Source of the DNA: Daphnia pulex
Taxonomy: Eukaryota > Arthropoda > Branchiopoda > Diplostraca > Daphniidae
DNA length: 64,000 bases
NCBI RefSeq assembly: GCF_021134715.1
Contig: NC_060021.1
Location: forward strand, 8,216,501 to 8,280,500
Direction: 5' to 3'
The position numbers and the translations under genes are program-made. The first letter of the stretch is position 1; each line of letters begins with the position of its first letter. Below the pieces are notes generated by a model. The model had not been told where the DNA came from and did not search any database. It worked only from the letters and a program-made list of their open reading frames with translations. Positions 1 to 12,800 of the stretch are shown here, piece by piece.

Positions 1-3000
1 TGGTAAGGCGGTTGGGGGAGGAGGGTTGTGCGTTTTCTCATGTCCTCGGACAAGTTGGTCATCAGATGAAGATGAATAAGTCAAAGACTCCGGCACATGA
101 GAGCAGTCACGCTGGACGATGCATGGCCCGCGTGAGGATCATTTGCCTGGCCCCTTCAAACTTTTGCCACGCTATTATACCACTCGGATTTGTCCGTGAT
201 TTCTCGTGCAGCTCTTTTTTTTTCTTTTTTTTCTTTTTTGGCTTTCACGCTATATTTAAACACACACACATGCAAAGGTGTGTAGAGCGTGTGTGTGAGG
301 TACGGCCGCGTGCACTGCGCGTTGCAGGTGAGTCAATCAAACCAGAGGGCTCGTTTTTTCTCTCTCTAGGAGAGGTGGGACGGATGAAAACGGCCAAAGA
401 GAGAGGAACGCCATCAAAATATTAGATTTTCCTTTTTGTGTGTGTGTGTGTGTCTGTGTGTGTACTGTGTGTGTGTGTAGCCCTTTTTTTTTTACTTCTT
501 CTTTCTCTTTTCTCAGTCAAGTGACCGGACACGCATTTTGCGAGTCTAAATGTCGTCGCATCCGGTTGAAAACGGTACAGTCCGACTATTTCCGCCGCGC
601 TGGACAACGTCATCCCAATGGCGAGCGCGTAGCTCTTCATCCGGCCCGCCAAAACGCACCGGATCAAAACAGATGTCTCGCATCCGCTATAGTGCTGGCC
701 CCCAACTCTCTCTCTTTCGCTCTCGGTCGGGACGGGCGATGGGGACGGTGTTGCGCGTCTCGCCAAGCCAAGAGGGGAGGGTTAATGGTTGCTCCCACAA
801 TGTTACACCGTTCCATGGCCTTGCCCAAAAAGTATTAAAGAATCAGAGAGAGAGAGAGAGAGACGAAACTAAAAAAAAAAAAAAAAAAAACATTTGGGAG
901 TTTGAAAAGAAACAAGAAAGAAAAGAATCGTGACGTGTTTGGTATCAATGGAAAAAAACTTCTCTCTCTCTCTCTCTCTCCGGGAACCTTATCACTAGTT
1001 TGCTCTTTATCTATATCCCCTTATGCTCAAAGCCCCGGAGAAAAATGGGAAATAAATTAAATAAAACACCCAAAACACACACACACACCTTATTGTGAAT
1101 AAGAGAAGTCACACAGTTGGAGTGGTGGACCCGAAAAAATCAAAGAGATGAAAGGAAAAAAAAAAATGACTTGACTCTAAAGGTAGACACAGTATAACAG
1201 TCTCTTTATAGTGGAGACAGGAACAAGACACTTTCGACTTGTTCATTTCAAGAAGTTTTTTTTTTCAAGAGATGGGCTTTTTGCTATTCTCAATATTTGA
1301 CTATTGGCTCTGCTTGCCTTTTAAAAAAAAGAGAAAAGATAAAAATTATTGTTATTATAATTTTTATTTTTTACTTCTATTGTCGCCCACCCAGGCACTA
1401 TATATCATTGGGATCTCAAATGACGTCATAGCAGCAGTGAAAGCCGCTCATTTCGCCATTTTGTCGCTGACGTTCATTGTCCGTAACGTTTAATTTATCG
1501 ATTTTTTTTTTCTCTTTTTCCTTCTTATCATCATGGTCATCACGATCATCATTTTCATCTTGTATTTTGTCCACGCGACGTCCCCGTTTTCTTTGATTTG
1601 AACGGCCGCCGAAAAAGAAAAAAAAAAAAGAGTCACGCGTGGCGGATTTCCCGAATCGCCTTGAAGCGTCGCCAGCGTCCATCGCACAAAAGGAGAAGAA
1701 GAGATCGGGGCGATGAGATTCTATTTGGAGAAGATATAGCCTATATAGCATGCATATTATAGAGACTGCATCTAACCTATTCTATAAGAGAGAGAGAGAA
1801 AAAAAGGAAAGAAACAGGCAGTTGTATAGGAAAAACATACACAGAGAGCTGAGAGGAGCTCTGCCTCCCGCCGAGTGATTTGCTTTGTAATTTATACTCG
1901 TTGACTTGTACAAGAAGAAGAGAATCAAATGATAAGAAACCCATAAAATATGTATGCATCATATATAGCTATAGACTGTTTGGGCTGCCGTGGCCACGCC
2001 GGGATATGCTAATCTCTTATAAGGTAGTAGCCGTACAGTTTTTTTTTTTCAAAATAAAAAGATCTGATGGTATAATGCGCGTCTTTCTATTTATTTTCAT
2101 TCGGCGCTGCTCTGGCACCGCGCGCGAGCAGACTTCCAGCTCTTTTCAACATTTTTCTTTTTCATTTCGAGAAAGAAAAAAGTAAAAAAATAAAAATATG
2201 GGAGGGAAATTTCTGTATTAGTCATTCCCCCCTCCGATTTTGCTTATTTATATATACACACGAGCTCCGGCGTTTTATGCATACAGAAAAATAAAGACGA
2301 CACACACACGGCAGACACGGGCGAGAGCTATATAGCCCCGCCGCCCGCACACCCGCAAACAAAATAAATGCGCATCGGTATTTGCCTGGAAACACCCCGG
2401 TGTATCAGTGATCGTTTCTATGCCGAGATATTTATCCAATTGTGTTTCGATGTTTATTTTTTTTTATTTAAATTCCACCAGCTCAACAAATAAGAAACCA
2501 GTCAAATAGAAAAATGCGGATCGATGGTGGCCGACTTTTACTTCCCTTTTCTTTAAAATAAAATAATTCCTCCTCCCCCCCTTTTTTGTTGGTTACCTTC
2601 CAAAGTCCTTGTGAAAAATCTCCCCCCATGTTGAGAGATCATCTCATTAAATCATCGGACTTGTGTAATATGCATACACGTTTCAATAGCCGAGCATTTA
2701 GATTTTACACCAGGAGGCACAGTAAGCGGCTTCGAGAGATGTTCTACGAGAAGGTTACGTAGCTACCAGAAAACCGGTGACGTTTGGATCGTGATAGGTT
2801 AGGTTAGAAATTCAGAGAGAGAGAGAAAGAGACTCGTGTCTATAATTCATTCCATTCTGTATCGGAGCTGGGGGAAAATAGGGGCGTAGAAGAGACAGAG
2901 ATAGAGAGAGAGAGAGAAAGAAGGATGAATAAGCTCGTCGCATGTACTCTGTCTGTCTTGTCTTGTACAGGGCCTCCTACTATACAGGAGAGCTAGAGAG

Positions 3001-4010
3001 ATAGGATTTTTGGTTATCCATTCGGGAGTTCCAGAGACCATTCAACAGACTCAGCTTCTTCTTCTTCTTCTTCGTCAGGTGTTTGGGGTCTATGCCCCAG
3101 ACACATTTCTCAATCTATCAGATATGCTGCGCGCTAGCTGGAACCCCTTTTTCTTTCTTATTCTTCTTTATCTGACGACCTGTTGGGTAAGTAGTCTGGA
3201 GATCTCTCCTTCACGCTTCATTTCTCTATTTTATCCCCTTTAAAAAAAAATAATAATAATAAAATAAAATAAAGAAATTCCCAGCGTTTTTGGACTTTAT
3301 CGAACGACACGCAACTTCATCCCGGAGAGAGCGCATTTTTGTTGTTCTTATAATGTCTTTTAAAAACATATTTAGTAGTATAGTACGAATTCGTGTTCTT
3401 TTGATGTTGTCGAGGAGAAACCAGCTGCCGGAGAAAAGAGAAAAGCTTGGAGAGTTATTTTCCGAGAGAGAGATGAAATAGAGGCGGATGGTATTAGATA
3501 GATAGATATATGCACGTATCAAAATATTGCGTATCAAAATAATGGAAGGAACCCTTCCCGTTGATGATGATGGGCCCCAGCGAGATACAACAGGCTGCTT
3601 CATCTTTATGGCGTGCGATGCGATCCGCCAGCTAACAGCTTCCCACTCCGATCCCTGTTTATTATAATTTTTTTTTTCTTCTCTTCTTCTTCAATTTAAT
3701 TTTCTTCTTTTTATTTCCATTTCATCTCCCTCTGATATTCCTCCCCTGTTCCCCATTTAGACGGTCTAATACCCTTTCGCTTTTTATTACCCCAATCTTC
3801 TCCTTCTTTCTTATCTGAGTAGGCCAAACCCAAACCCCTTTCGGTCCCCACATCCACACACAATGAAACTTTAGATGAGAAAGTGAAGGTGGACGGATCG
3901 TGTGATAGGCTCACCCTGCTGCACGTAACAGCCATCAGATTTAAAAAAAAGGGATGTACTACCGTTGTTATAGTATTAGTAAAAATAAATTGCGGGCCAT
4001 ATATATAACC
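1..4010. other. Gene-poor low-complexity DNA
   Basis: No gene can be supported here. The stretch is dominated by microsatellites: a GT tract at about 436-479, GA at about 846-863, poly-A near 870-889, CT at 961-980, CA near 1,074-1,087 and repeated CTT around 3,056-3,075. Open frames in it run through these tracts and resemble no family I know. Isolated splice-donor-like strings occur (GTGAGT after position 322 and GTAAGT near 3,188, both plus strand), but I could not join them to a second exon. Confidence 0.6.
436..479. repeat. GT/TG microsatellite
   Basis: A nearly pure GT dinucleotide run interrupted by single substitutions. It creates the spurious Val/Cys-repeat peptides in the overlapping open frames. 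Confidence 0.9.
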
Positions 4011-5243
4011 AGGAGGTGCCGGTGTGGCAGCAGGTCCATCGTGGACAAACAATTTGATGACTTTGCACATTGTTTAAAGTGTTTAAAATTAAACCATTTT
4101 TTGAATTTGATTGTTTGCCCGCAGACAAAGTTGTGAGGTATAAAACAAGCCTAATCTGCAGTCGCTATACAAATGAGTTATTTAATCAACCCTGATTGAG
4201 ATAAAAGAAACGGCAAGAGAAAACTTGCAGTAAACCGTCTAGCTTAGGAATAATCGGAATAATCGTACTCCGAAGCTTTTTTAAACCAACGCAGAAAAAG
4301 AAAAGGATAGAGAGAATTTCTCCTACCTTTAAGCCCGGGAAATCAACAGCCAGGCATCCACAAGTACCAATCCTCAGTAAAGTTTACGCCAGGCAGGATA
4401 GGAAAAGGGGGTCATCGTGAATATACAATACGCACACCTTCACATGGGTGTACATGAGGACAGACATCACAAAGTTTTTCCAATTAAACTAGGAGATGTT
4501 TATCTAAACAAAAAATAAAAAATGGGTTACGAAAAAAATTGTTGCAGAGACAACAAGTAAGGAAAAGTTAGAAAGAAGACAAAGGGTTACCCATTATTGT
4601 TAATAAACAGGATTACTCAAGGTTTAGGTGTAATACCCTTTTATGCAAGTTTCAGGCAGTATTAAAATACGTGGCAGGTCACAGGTTAACAAAAAGAACA
4701 AATATATATCATACCCAATTGATGATACTGAGATTGTTGGTGATGACGGGTCAGTATCAAACTTGCACATCTTGTGGTTACGATGGCTGGCTCAGACCTG
4801 AAATCTCCACAAAGGTAAAGGTTACATAGAACAAACAAACTCTGCCATGCATCAACAACAAACCTACATGATAAATGTTAGTCACTGTAGTCAGGCACCA
4901 ACTTTGCACAAATTTGGAACAGTGGTTTAACTCTTTTGTATAAGCTCCCAAAATCATTCTATTCGTACTCTCAGTTATGTTTGCCTGAGAAACAGCATGG
5001 AGAGGAAAGCATGGTGAGTCATGACAACAAATTTCACACGAAGACCACATTTTATTTTGTTCTGCTATTTACCTAAGTATTTCTATTGCAGCCACGTACA
5101 AGTTTTTTTCCAAAACCAGTGATCCGTTCAGTTTTCTATAATATAAAATCTGGAACTTCGTCCATGCTTCGTCTCTCTTTGCTGGTTTTTCGAAACTGAA
5201 AACTGTTAACGAAAGCAGCAGACGATGCTAATATTCTAATTAG

Positions 5244-5458
5244 CCCGCCAAAAACTTTTTGGCGGGTGGTGGGAGGCAGGGATGGTAGATTTTTAATATC
5301 TCAAGCGAGGTTAATTAGAATATTTGTTACGCTTACAAATATTCTAATTAGAATATTTGTGTAACAAATATAATAGGCAATATATTTGGTAATAGGCTAT
5401 GCTTAAGATATTAAAAATCTACCCTCCCTCCCACCACCCGCCAAAAAGTTTTTGGCGG
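5244..5458. repeat. Central nested palindromes of copy A
   Basis: Two near-identical short palindromes, built of CCCGCCAAAAA and its reverse complement separated by one base, lie at about 5,244-5,266 and 5,435-5,457. Between them is an AT-rich stem, ATTAGAATATTTGT and its exact reverse complement with a 7-base spacer, at about 5,316-5,350. These sit at the symmetry centre of the foldback element. Confidence 0.8.
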
Positions 5459-6336
5459 GCTAATTAGAATATTAACATCGTCTGCTGCTTTCGTTAACAG
5501 TTTTCAGTTTCGAAAAACCAGCAAAGAGAGACGAAGCATGGACGAAGTTCCAGATTTTATATTATAGAAAACTGAACGGATCACTGGTTTTGGAAAAAAA
5601 CTTGTACGTGGCTGCAATAGAAATACTTAGGTAAATAGCAGAACAAAATAAAATGTGGTCTTCGTGTGAAATTTGGTGTCATGACTCACCATGCTTTCCT
5701 CTCCATGCTATTTCTCCTGCAAGCATAACTGAGAGTACGAATAGAATGATTTTGGGAGCTTATACAAAAGAGTTAAACCACTGTTCCAAATTTGTGTAAT
5801 GTTGGTGCCTGACTACAGTGACTAGCATTTATCATGTATGTTTGTTGTTGATGCATGGCAGAGTTTGTTTGCTCTATATAACCTTTACCTTTGTGCAGAT
5901 TTCAGGTCTGAGCCAGCCATCGTAACCACAAGATGTGCAAGTTTTGATACTGACCAGTCATCACCAACAATCTCAGCATCATCAATCGAGTAATGATTTT
6001 TGTTCCTTTTGTTAACCTGTGACCTGCCACGTATTTTGAGGATGCCTGAAACTTGCATAAAAGGGTATTAAATGTAATCCTTGAGACTTAATCCTGTTTA
6101 TCAACAATAAGGGTTAACCCTCTGTCTTCTTTCTAGCTTTTCCTTACTTGTTGTCTCTGCAATAATTTTTTCATAATCCATTTTTTATTTTTTGTTTAGA
6201 TAAACAACTCCTAGTTTAATTGGGAAAACTATGTCCTCGTGTACACCCGTGTGAGTGTGGGGGTATTCACGAAGGCCCCTTTTCCTATCCTGCTGCCTGG
6301 CGTCAACGTCAACTTTACTGAGGATTGGTACATGTG

Positions 6337-6504
6337 GATGCCTGGCTGTGGATGCCTGGCTGTGGATGCCTGGCTGTGGATGCCTGGCTGTGGATGCCTG
6401 GCTGTGGATGCCTGGCTGTGAATGCCTGGCTGTGGATGCCTGGCTGTGGATGCCTGGCTGTGGATACCTGGCTGTGGATACCTGGCTGTGGATGCCTGGC
6501 TGTG
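6337..6504 (+). repeat. 14-bp tandem array (12 copies)
   Basis: Twelve head-to-tail copies of GATGCCTGGCTGTG, with single-base variants in the seventh (AATG), tenth and eleventh (GATA) copies. The array lies only in the right arm of copy A; the left arm and the two other family members carry one copy. Because 14 is not a multiple of three, all frames give a 14-residue repeat rich in Cys, Leu, Ala, Trp and Pro. Those peptide frames are artefacts of the array. Confidence 0.97.
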
Positions 6505-6845
6505 GATTTCCCGGGCTTAGAGGTAGGAGAAATTCTCTCTATCCTTTTCTTTTGCTGCGTTGGTTTTAAAAAGTTTCGGAGTACGATTATTCCTGAGCTA
6601 GACGGTTGACTGCAAGTTTTTTCTTGCCGTTTTTTTATCTCAATCAACAGGGTTAATTGAATAACTCATTTGTAGAGAAACTGCACATCCGTGCACATTA
6701 GGCTTGTTTTACACCTCACAACTTTGTCTGCGGGCAAATAATCATAAACATTTTTTTTTAAATATTTTAAACAAAAAAAAAACAATGTGCAAAGTCTATC
6801 AAATGGTTTGTCCAAGAGGGACCTGCCGCCACACCGGTACCTCCT

Positions 6846-9800
6846 CTTACATCGGGTCGAATGTATAACAAACTAACGAGACAAATATCACGGCCCAATT
6901 CCTTGCACGTTCCTCTTAATAACTGTATACACAACTGGCTGGTCGACTCGCCTGTGGAATGTAGACTATTTCTCCTTTAGCCTACTTGTCGTTATGTATA
7001 CTGCGCATAGACTGTAGAGCATATAGCAGCAGCTATGTATATATATTTTACATTTTGTCTTTCATGTCTCTCTCTTTTTCTCTCTCTCTCTGGAGCTCAC
7101 TGTCATGTATCAGATACAAAAGACGTAGAAAGAAAGTCGAGAGAGAAAAAAAGAAACCCAAATTCGTGTGTTGAGAGTGTCCAGCTCTATCGTTGACATT
7201 GAAATGCCGAAAAGAAAATCGAAAGCTTATTTTGGGTGACCGAGAGCGAAGGTGAAGACCAGGCACGTCTATAAAGTCGGCGCCAGCAGTCCAGCACCGT
7301 TCGGGACTCGATGAAAGAAAAAGAAAAACAAATTTCTTGAGTTTCTTCATAATTTTTTGACTCGACTCTCAATCGATTGGCGATTGGCAGCATTGTGTTA
7401 TTTGCGACGCGCTCGTTCGGAATCTGCCATCCAATCGGGGCTAGCCGCCCGGCAAGGGGTTGAAATCGTTCAAAAGGGTAGCGCGTGTTCACGCGGGAGC
7501 GGGCGGCTCATCTGCGGGGCTCCGTGATTCAGTGAGAGAGAGAGAGAAAACGCTGGCGCTGGTGAAAGCCCTACCGCGCACTCTGCGCCGACACCGGCCG
7601 CCCTATAACCGCTTTGTACACACACACACACACATAGACACACGAACGCATTTGAATATCTATATACGAGCGTCCTTGTTGTGTTTTGTTTGCTGGTTCT
7701 CTCTTTTTTCCCTGTGTCTTTCAGTCGTTCTCTCTCTCTCTCTCTCTCAGCGTATAGAAAAGTTTTCCTTTTTTCTTATTCTCTTCTGTGTTTTTCATCA
7801 TCCCGTTTGGGGCTGGTTGTTGGGTTGCGCGTTTGGTTGGCTCCCGCCGAAACAACCAAAGGGGTCGTACGAAAGTAAAAGTTTCAACCCTCCTCCTCCT
7901 CCTCCTCCACCACTGGTAAAATTGGCAGGTGAAGGACGCGGCCTTTTCTATATGTTTTTTATATTCTTGTTTCTTCTTCTTCTTCTTCAATAGACTCTCT
8001 CGCATGAACCATATACGTTTGGTGCGTTTTAATGTTTTCTTACCCTACTAGTCGAGAGGAGATATAGACAAGTAGAACCCGTTGAACTTGGTCGTTTTTG
8101 GGGAGAGGATCCAGTCAGAGCCAACAAAGGCAGACGCAATAACGACAAGAGAAGCGTCGGCAATAAATATTACGTAAAAAAACAAGAAACAACACGGACG
8201 ATATATAATAAATGAAGGGCAAAGGGAAAATATCTTTTCTCATTTTGAGTCATAGCTCACTTTTTTTTCCCCTTCAGAAGCCCCCCGCTAGTTACCATTT
8301 TCAACGTGAAAACGATTTTCGAACCGACTTTGTTTTTTTGTTTTTCTCGGACTACACGGTAATATGCAAAGCAGAGGGTAATGTTTTTCCACCTGCTCGA
8401 ACGGTGATTAGGTCATTTCTAATTGGACCTTTACGCTCTTTTTTTTATTTCTCCGTCTCACGTTCGCTCTCGACGACGGCCACCACTCTCGGCAGAACCC
8501 ATTTTTCAATAGAAAATTACAGGTCGTAATTTCATTGTTCTTTTGTTTTTCTTCTTCTTCTGACTTGGAGAAGTTTAGAAAAAAAAAAAAAAAAAACGAA
8601 ATCCTTGATGATCTTTTTTCTCTCTCTCCTTCTCACTTTGCATCAGCAGGTGCAATCGTCAGCCCACACAGCGCCAGAGATATCTAACGTCTATACACGC
8701 ACGATCACGAACGAATTATACCGGGTGGAAGTATAGACGTTAGAGCGCGGCGCTTATGCTGGTGAAAACACCCGCGCGCATGGGCCCGCCGAAGAATTTC
8801 AATTGATCATTAGAAAGCGAACCCGTGATTTTCGAATAGCCGCGCCGTTGTAATTCGGCGTATCATATCACAATAATAGTCATAATAATAACAATACCGT
8901 AATCCACCCAACTTCCTTTTTTGTTTTTCCCCTACCCCGCTCGAATCACTTGGCGCGCCGTTTGAATCGACCCAATTTGAATTATAAATTCAAACAGCAA
9001 AAAAAAAATGAAGAAAAAAAAAGGATAATTTAGATTGGATGACACACTTACCGCCATGATTGTAGTTATTTGAGTTGGCGCGAGTTGGTTGTGTATAATG
9101 AAACCGAAATTCACAATGTCTCGGTTTCTACCGAGCAATGTGGAATATTCGTGATCTTGAAAGTCCGGTCCGAGGTCAGAGATGTGTCCAGTTTTCCCGC
9201 AACCGGTCGCGATCCGAGCTTTTTTATCTTTTATTCTTTCGAATATTTTTCTTTTTTTAAAACACAGCAGCCACTAACACATCCACACACACATCCACAC
9301 GCACAGATACACGAGAAAACCACTTGACTTGGGGTCCCGGCACCTTCTTGACAAGACGAACGGTGACGGAATCGGATCGGGGCAACCCGAAGATTTCTGC
9401 GCTCTGCTGCTGGGGGGATCAAAGTTCAAAAAACGAAATAAAGTCTTGTGTAATCGAGTAGTCGAGTGTTTTTTTTTTTCGGGGTTCTCGATTATGAACG
9501 GAGGGTTGAAGGCGGCGTAATTTGTTGTGTAACGAAAAACCACCAATTCGAACGATTAACTCCCCCCGTCACAAGATGAAGTTGAGATAACAATCTCTGG
9601 GGATGCACCAGCGGTCACCACCCGCGTTTCTTTTCTTAAAAGAGCGAGAGAGAGAGAGAAAACTAATAAAGTGATAGAGATAGTAAAAAATAAATAAATA
9701 AAAGAGCCGGCCCAGTGTAAGGGCTAAATGGATGGGGGGGATTCAAACGAGTGTGGAGAGAAGCAGCTCGAAAAGAGCCAACAGCTCACGTGCTCTTGTG

Positions 9801-12800
9801 TCGAGAGACTCGAATCGCCTGCTGCCGACTCGACTCACGGGCCAGGTCAGAATGAGACTCTCTCTAGTCGCAGCCGACTAGCACACACACACACACACAC
9901 TGATGGGCTGCGAGCCAAGGTAGGCGGGCAGGTACCATCGAGGTATATAGTATAGTAGGTAAAGGGGGGAAAGAAAAAAAAGGGAAAAGCTCAAAAAGAA
10001 GAAAGAAGAAGAAGAAGAAAGAGTCAAGGTGGGCGCGGCTCTTGTCTCTTGGCGGAGATGAGGAGCGGGACTGACGGGTGTGAGAGGAGCGCCCACGTTC
10101 ATTTTCTCCAGGAAGGAGAAGAGAAGAGAGAGAAGAAAAAAAGCCAAACACACACACACACGGAAAAGAAGATTGAAGAGAGTGGAAAGAAAAAATAACA
10201 AGGAAACTTATCCGCCCTGAAAAACCTCTTTTTTTTTCTTTCCTTTTGGCCGAGGGTTTTTGACGTGTTTTTCTCTTGCGCATGTACCGGCAGCAAACAC
10301 GGCAGCTAGTGACTGACCCGGCCACCATCATCAACCGTGAACCGTCGCCACCCATTCACTAATAGGCACTTCTTTTTGAGGTTCTCTTCTTCTTCTTGGC
10401 TTATTCTTTGTTGGTTCTTCTTTCTTCATCATTTTCTCTTTTTTCGGTTGATGTTTCAGTTTCTCGTGTTTCACCATTTTAAACGGTCCCGTTTTTCTCT
10501 TCAAAGCGGGACAAGGAGAGAAAAATGAAAACGGCAGCAGCTCTTATGCAAGTAATCATCTTAGGCTCTGCGATGCCGGCTCATGAAATCGTTAAGGAAA
10601 GAAATTAAATGTTATAAGAAAGAGGCAGCTAAATGGCTAAATATTATACTCTTTTTTTTTGTTCTTTTCTTTTCTCGCTCGATCTTCCCGTCCCGATTGT
10701 TGTTGCTGTTGTTTTCTTTTGTTGTTGTTGTCGCTCTTGTTTGATCTTGGCCCCATTTTTTTGGCTGGTTATTCCGTGTTGTTTTTTTGTTTTGTTTTTT
10801 ATATATTAAGGATATGTATATTATACATACTCTTCTTTTTTAATCGACTTCGCGGCCCGCCCTGCTCTGGGCGAGGCCCGAATAATGTATAACACTCTCA
10901 AATAACCAGAGCCGTGATGATCTCAAAATATCGAACCGGTTGATTGAATCGGCCATCGCCCGCGCGTTCACGCGTGCTGCTGCTCTCGTCCAAAAGTCCC
11001 TTAATTTGGTCATCTAAAAGACTCTCGAGATAGAATCCCGGAGGAGGCGAAGCGGGAGGGACCGGATAATACAGGATGGAGCACTAGTGTATAGTAGAGA
11101 AACAACAACAATCAACTATAAGATAGTAATATACGCGCAGGATATACCCAATCACGAGAGTTGTTTCAAAAGCCACGGCATTTTTCAATCAAGATTCCGG
11201 TTGTTTTTAATTTCTTCGTTCCTTTTGTTTCTCCTTATCTCGCCTTGTGCATCGTCGTCCTTTATACGCCGTAGACTTTTAAATGCACTTCACATTTTCT
11301 TTGATGTATTTGTTATAAAGAATAACAAGAAAAGTAAAGGAATGAGTCAACGATTCGAAACAAGAAGAAATTTTGGTTTGAGCCGCCCTTTTCTCAATCC
11401 GTTTCTCTTTCATTTCTTCTCTTTTTCTCGACTGTCGATTTCACCCCCTGATTTCTTTTTGATGTTTCATGGAAGAAGAAAAAACGAACGAACGACAATG
11501 TCCAAACGACCGCCGATAGATGATTCACGACCGAACTCTCTCTCTCTCTCTATCTTCACAGATATTTTTGTTCCCTTCAACTGTCTGTATACCCCACACT
11601 ATAGACATGTATATACACTTCACAATCCAAGTTGTATAGACAGTAGGCCTATCGGCGCCATCAGGGGGTATATCTCGAAGAGGGAGTCTTCTTAGACATC
11701 TTCATATTGAAAGGGCTCAACACACACACACACACAGTATGTACAGGAGAATGAAGAAGATGAAGGAAGAATGGACAAAAAGGGATTCTCTGTTTCGTTT
11801 TCTTTGGTTCCAACGTGTGTGGAATGCGCTGCGTCGTTGTGTTGCGTTCTTGTAATAGTATAGCCGGATAGATAGAGAGCGCTGAGCTATAGCAGCGGAG
11901 AGTGTCTCTCGTAGGGGGGGGGAGCGCTCGAGAAGCTGTAAACACGGACAGGTGTTTATCCAGCGTAGATGTCTCCATCTAGATAAATATATATCTAGGG
12001 AAATGCGTCCTATCGGAATGAATAGAGAGAGAATGAGAGAGCGAGAGAGACAAGAGGGGGCAGGTCCATCCGGCACGCAACGTTTCTGTGTTACAACCCA
12101 TCAACAGTAGGATCGATCGAGAACGAAAAAGAATCAGAAAGGAGCAGCAGAAATCATCATAAAAAGAAACCAGCAGCAGCATAGCCATACCAATTTCTCT
12201 CTAAATAGAATCTGAGGGGGAAAAAAGGAAGAAAAGATGACGTCGTTACACTCGGCAGCAGCAGTCGCTTTTCGTTTGTTTAGGGCGTTTGGCGCTGATG
12301 ATTGGGTTGGAACCTTTTCTTTATTCAACAACGGCAACTTGTTTCTTTTTTTTCCTTTCGATCGTCGGGTGGGAGGAGACGCCGTGTTACATCACAAAAC
12401 CGGTGAACGAAGGACATGTGTGTGTGTGCAGTATAACTTTTGTGCAATCATTTCCCGGCCGCCATAGGCAAAAATAGGAGGAGAGAATATCTACATATAA
12501 AAAGAATTGTCGTTTTTTTTTGTTTTTGTTTTTCCTTTTCTTTCGTTGCATCTCAATTTCCCCCCCAGTTTCAGACTTTAAACAAGAAAAAGAAGAAATT
12601 TCTCCGCTCTCGGTGTTGGCGACTCCCAATTTCCAATGGGACTTATTCTCCTCGCTCCTCCTCGTTAGAGAAATGTTCTCGCTCGTTTTCTTCTTCTTCT
12701 TTGCCCTATGCAATTTTCGTGATGCCCGACGTCTCGACGTTGAAAAGAAATGTCTTTTCACCAAGAAGGAGAAGAAGAAGAACGAGGCCGCCGCCGGCTT

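Larger units (their letters stand above)
4011..6845. mobile_element. Giant inverted-repeat (foldback) element, copy A
   Basis: Two copies of one repeat unit stand head to head. The left arm (about 4,011-5,306) is closely matched, inverted, by the right arm (about 5,400-6,845). The outer ends read AGGAGGTGCCGGTGTGGC on the left and its near reverse complement on the right. The spacer is about 95 bp. The left arm is about 1.29 kb. The right is about 150 bp longer, because a 14-bp unit present once on the left is repeated about 12 times on the right. The unit is also found singly at 26,698-27,810 and 56,148-57,431, so it is a dispersed family. No transposase was recognised and no target-site duplication is obvious, so the class is unknown. 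An alternative to transposition as a dimer is local inverted duplication of one inserted copy. Confidence 0.85.

Noticed and set aside
4778..5050. 90-codon minus-strand frame in the left arm of the palindrome
   Set aside because: The matching frame in the right arm is cut short by a stop after about 50 codons, so it is not conserved even between the two arms.
5085..5600. Helitron or tRNA-type explanation for the foldback
   Set aside because: The ends do not follow the TC/CTRR rule, no Rep/helicase frame exists, and no tRNA-like cloverleaf with a T-loop motif was seen in the window.
6239..6647. Cys/Leu/Trp-rich repeat peptides on both strands
   Set aside because: They are translations of the 14-bp tandem array in the foldback element; all frames give similar repeats.
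11087..11695. 202-codon plus-strand open frame
   Set aside because: Low-complexity CT runs inside it, no similarity to any family, and no splice or promoter context.
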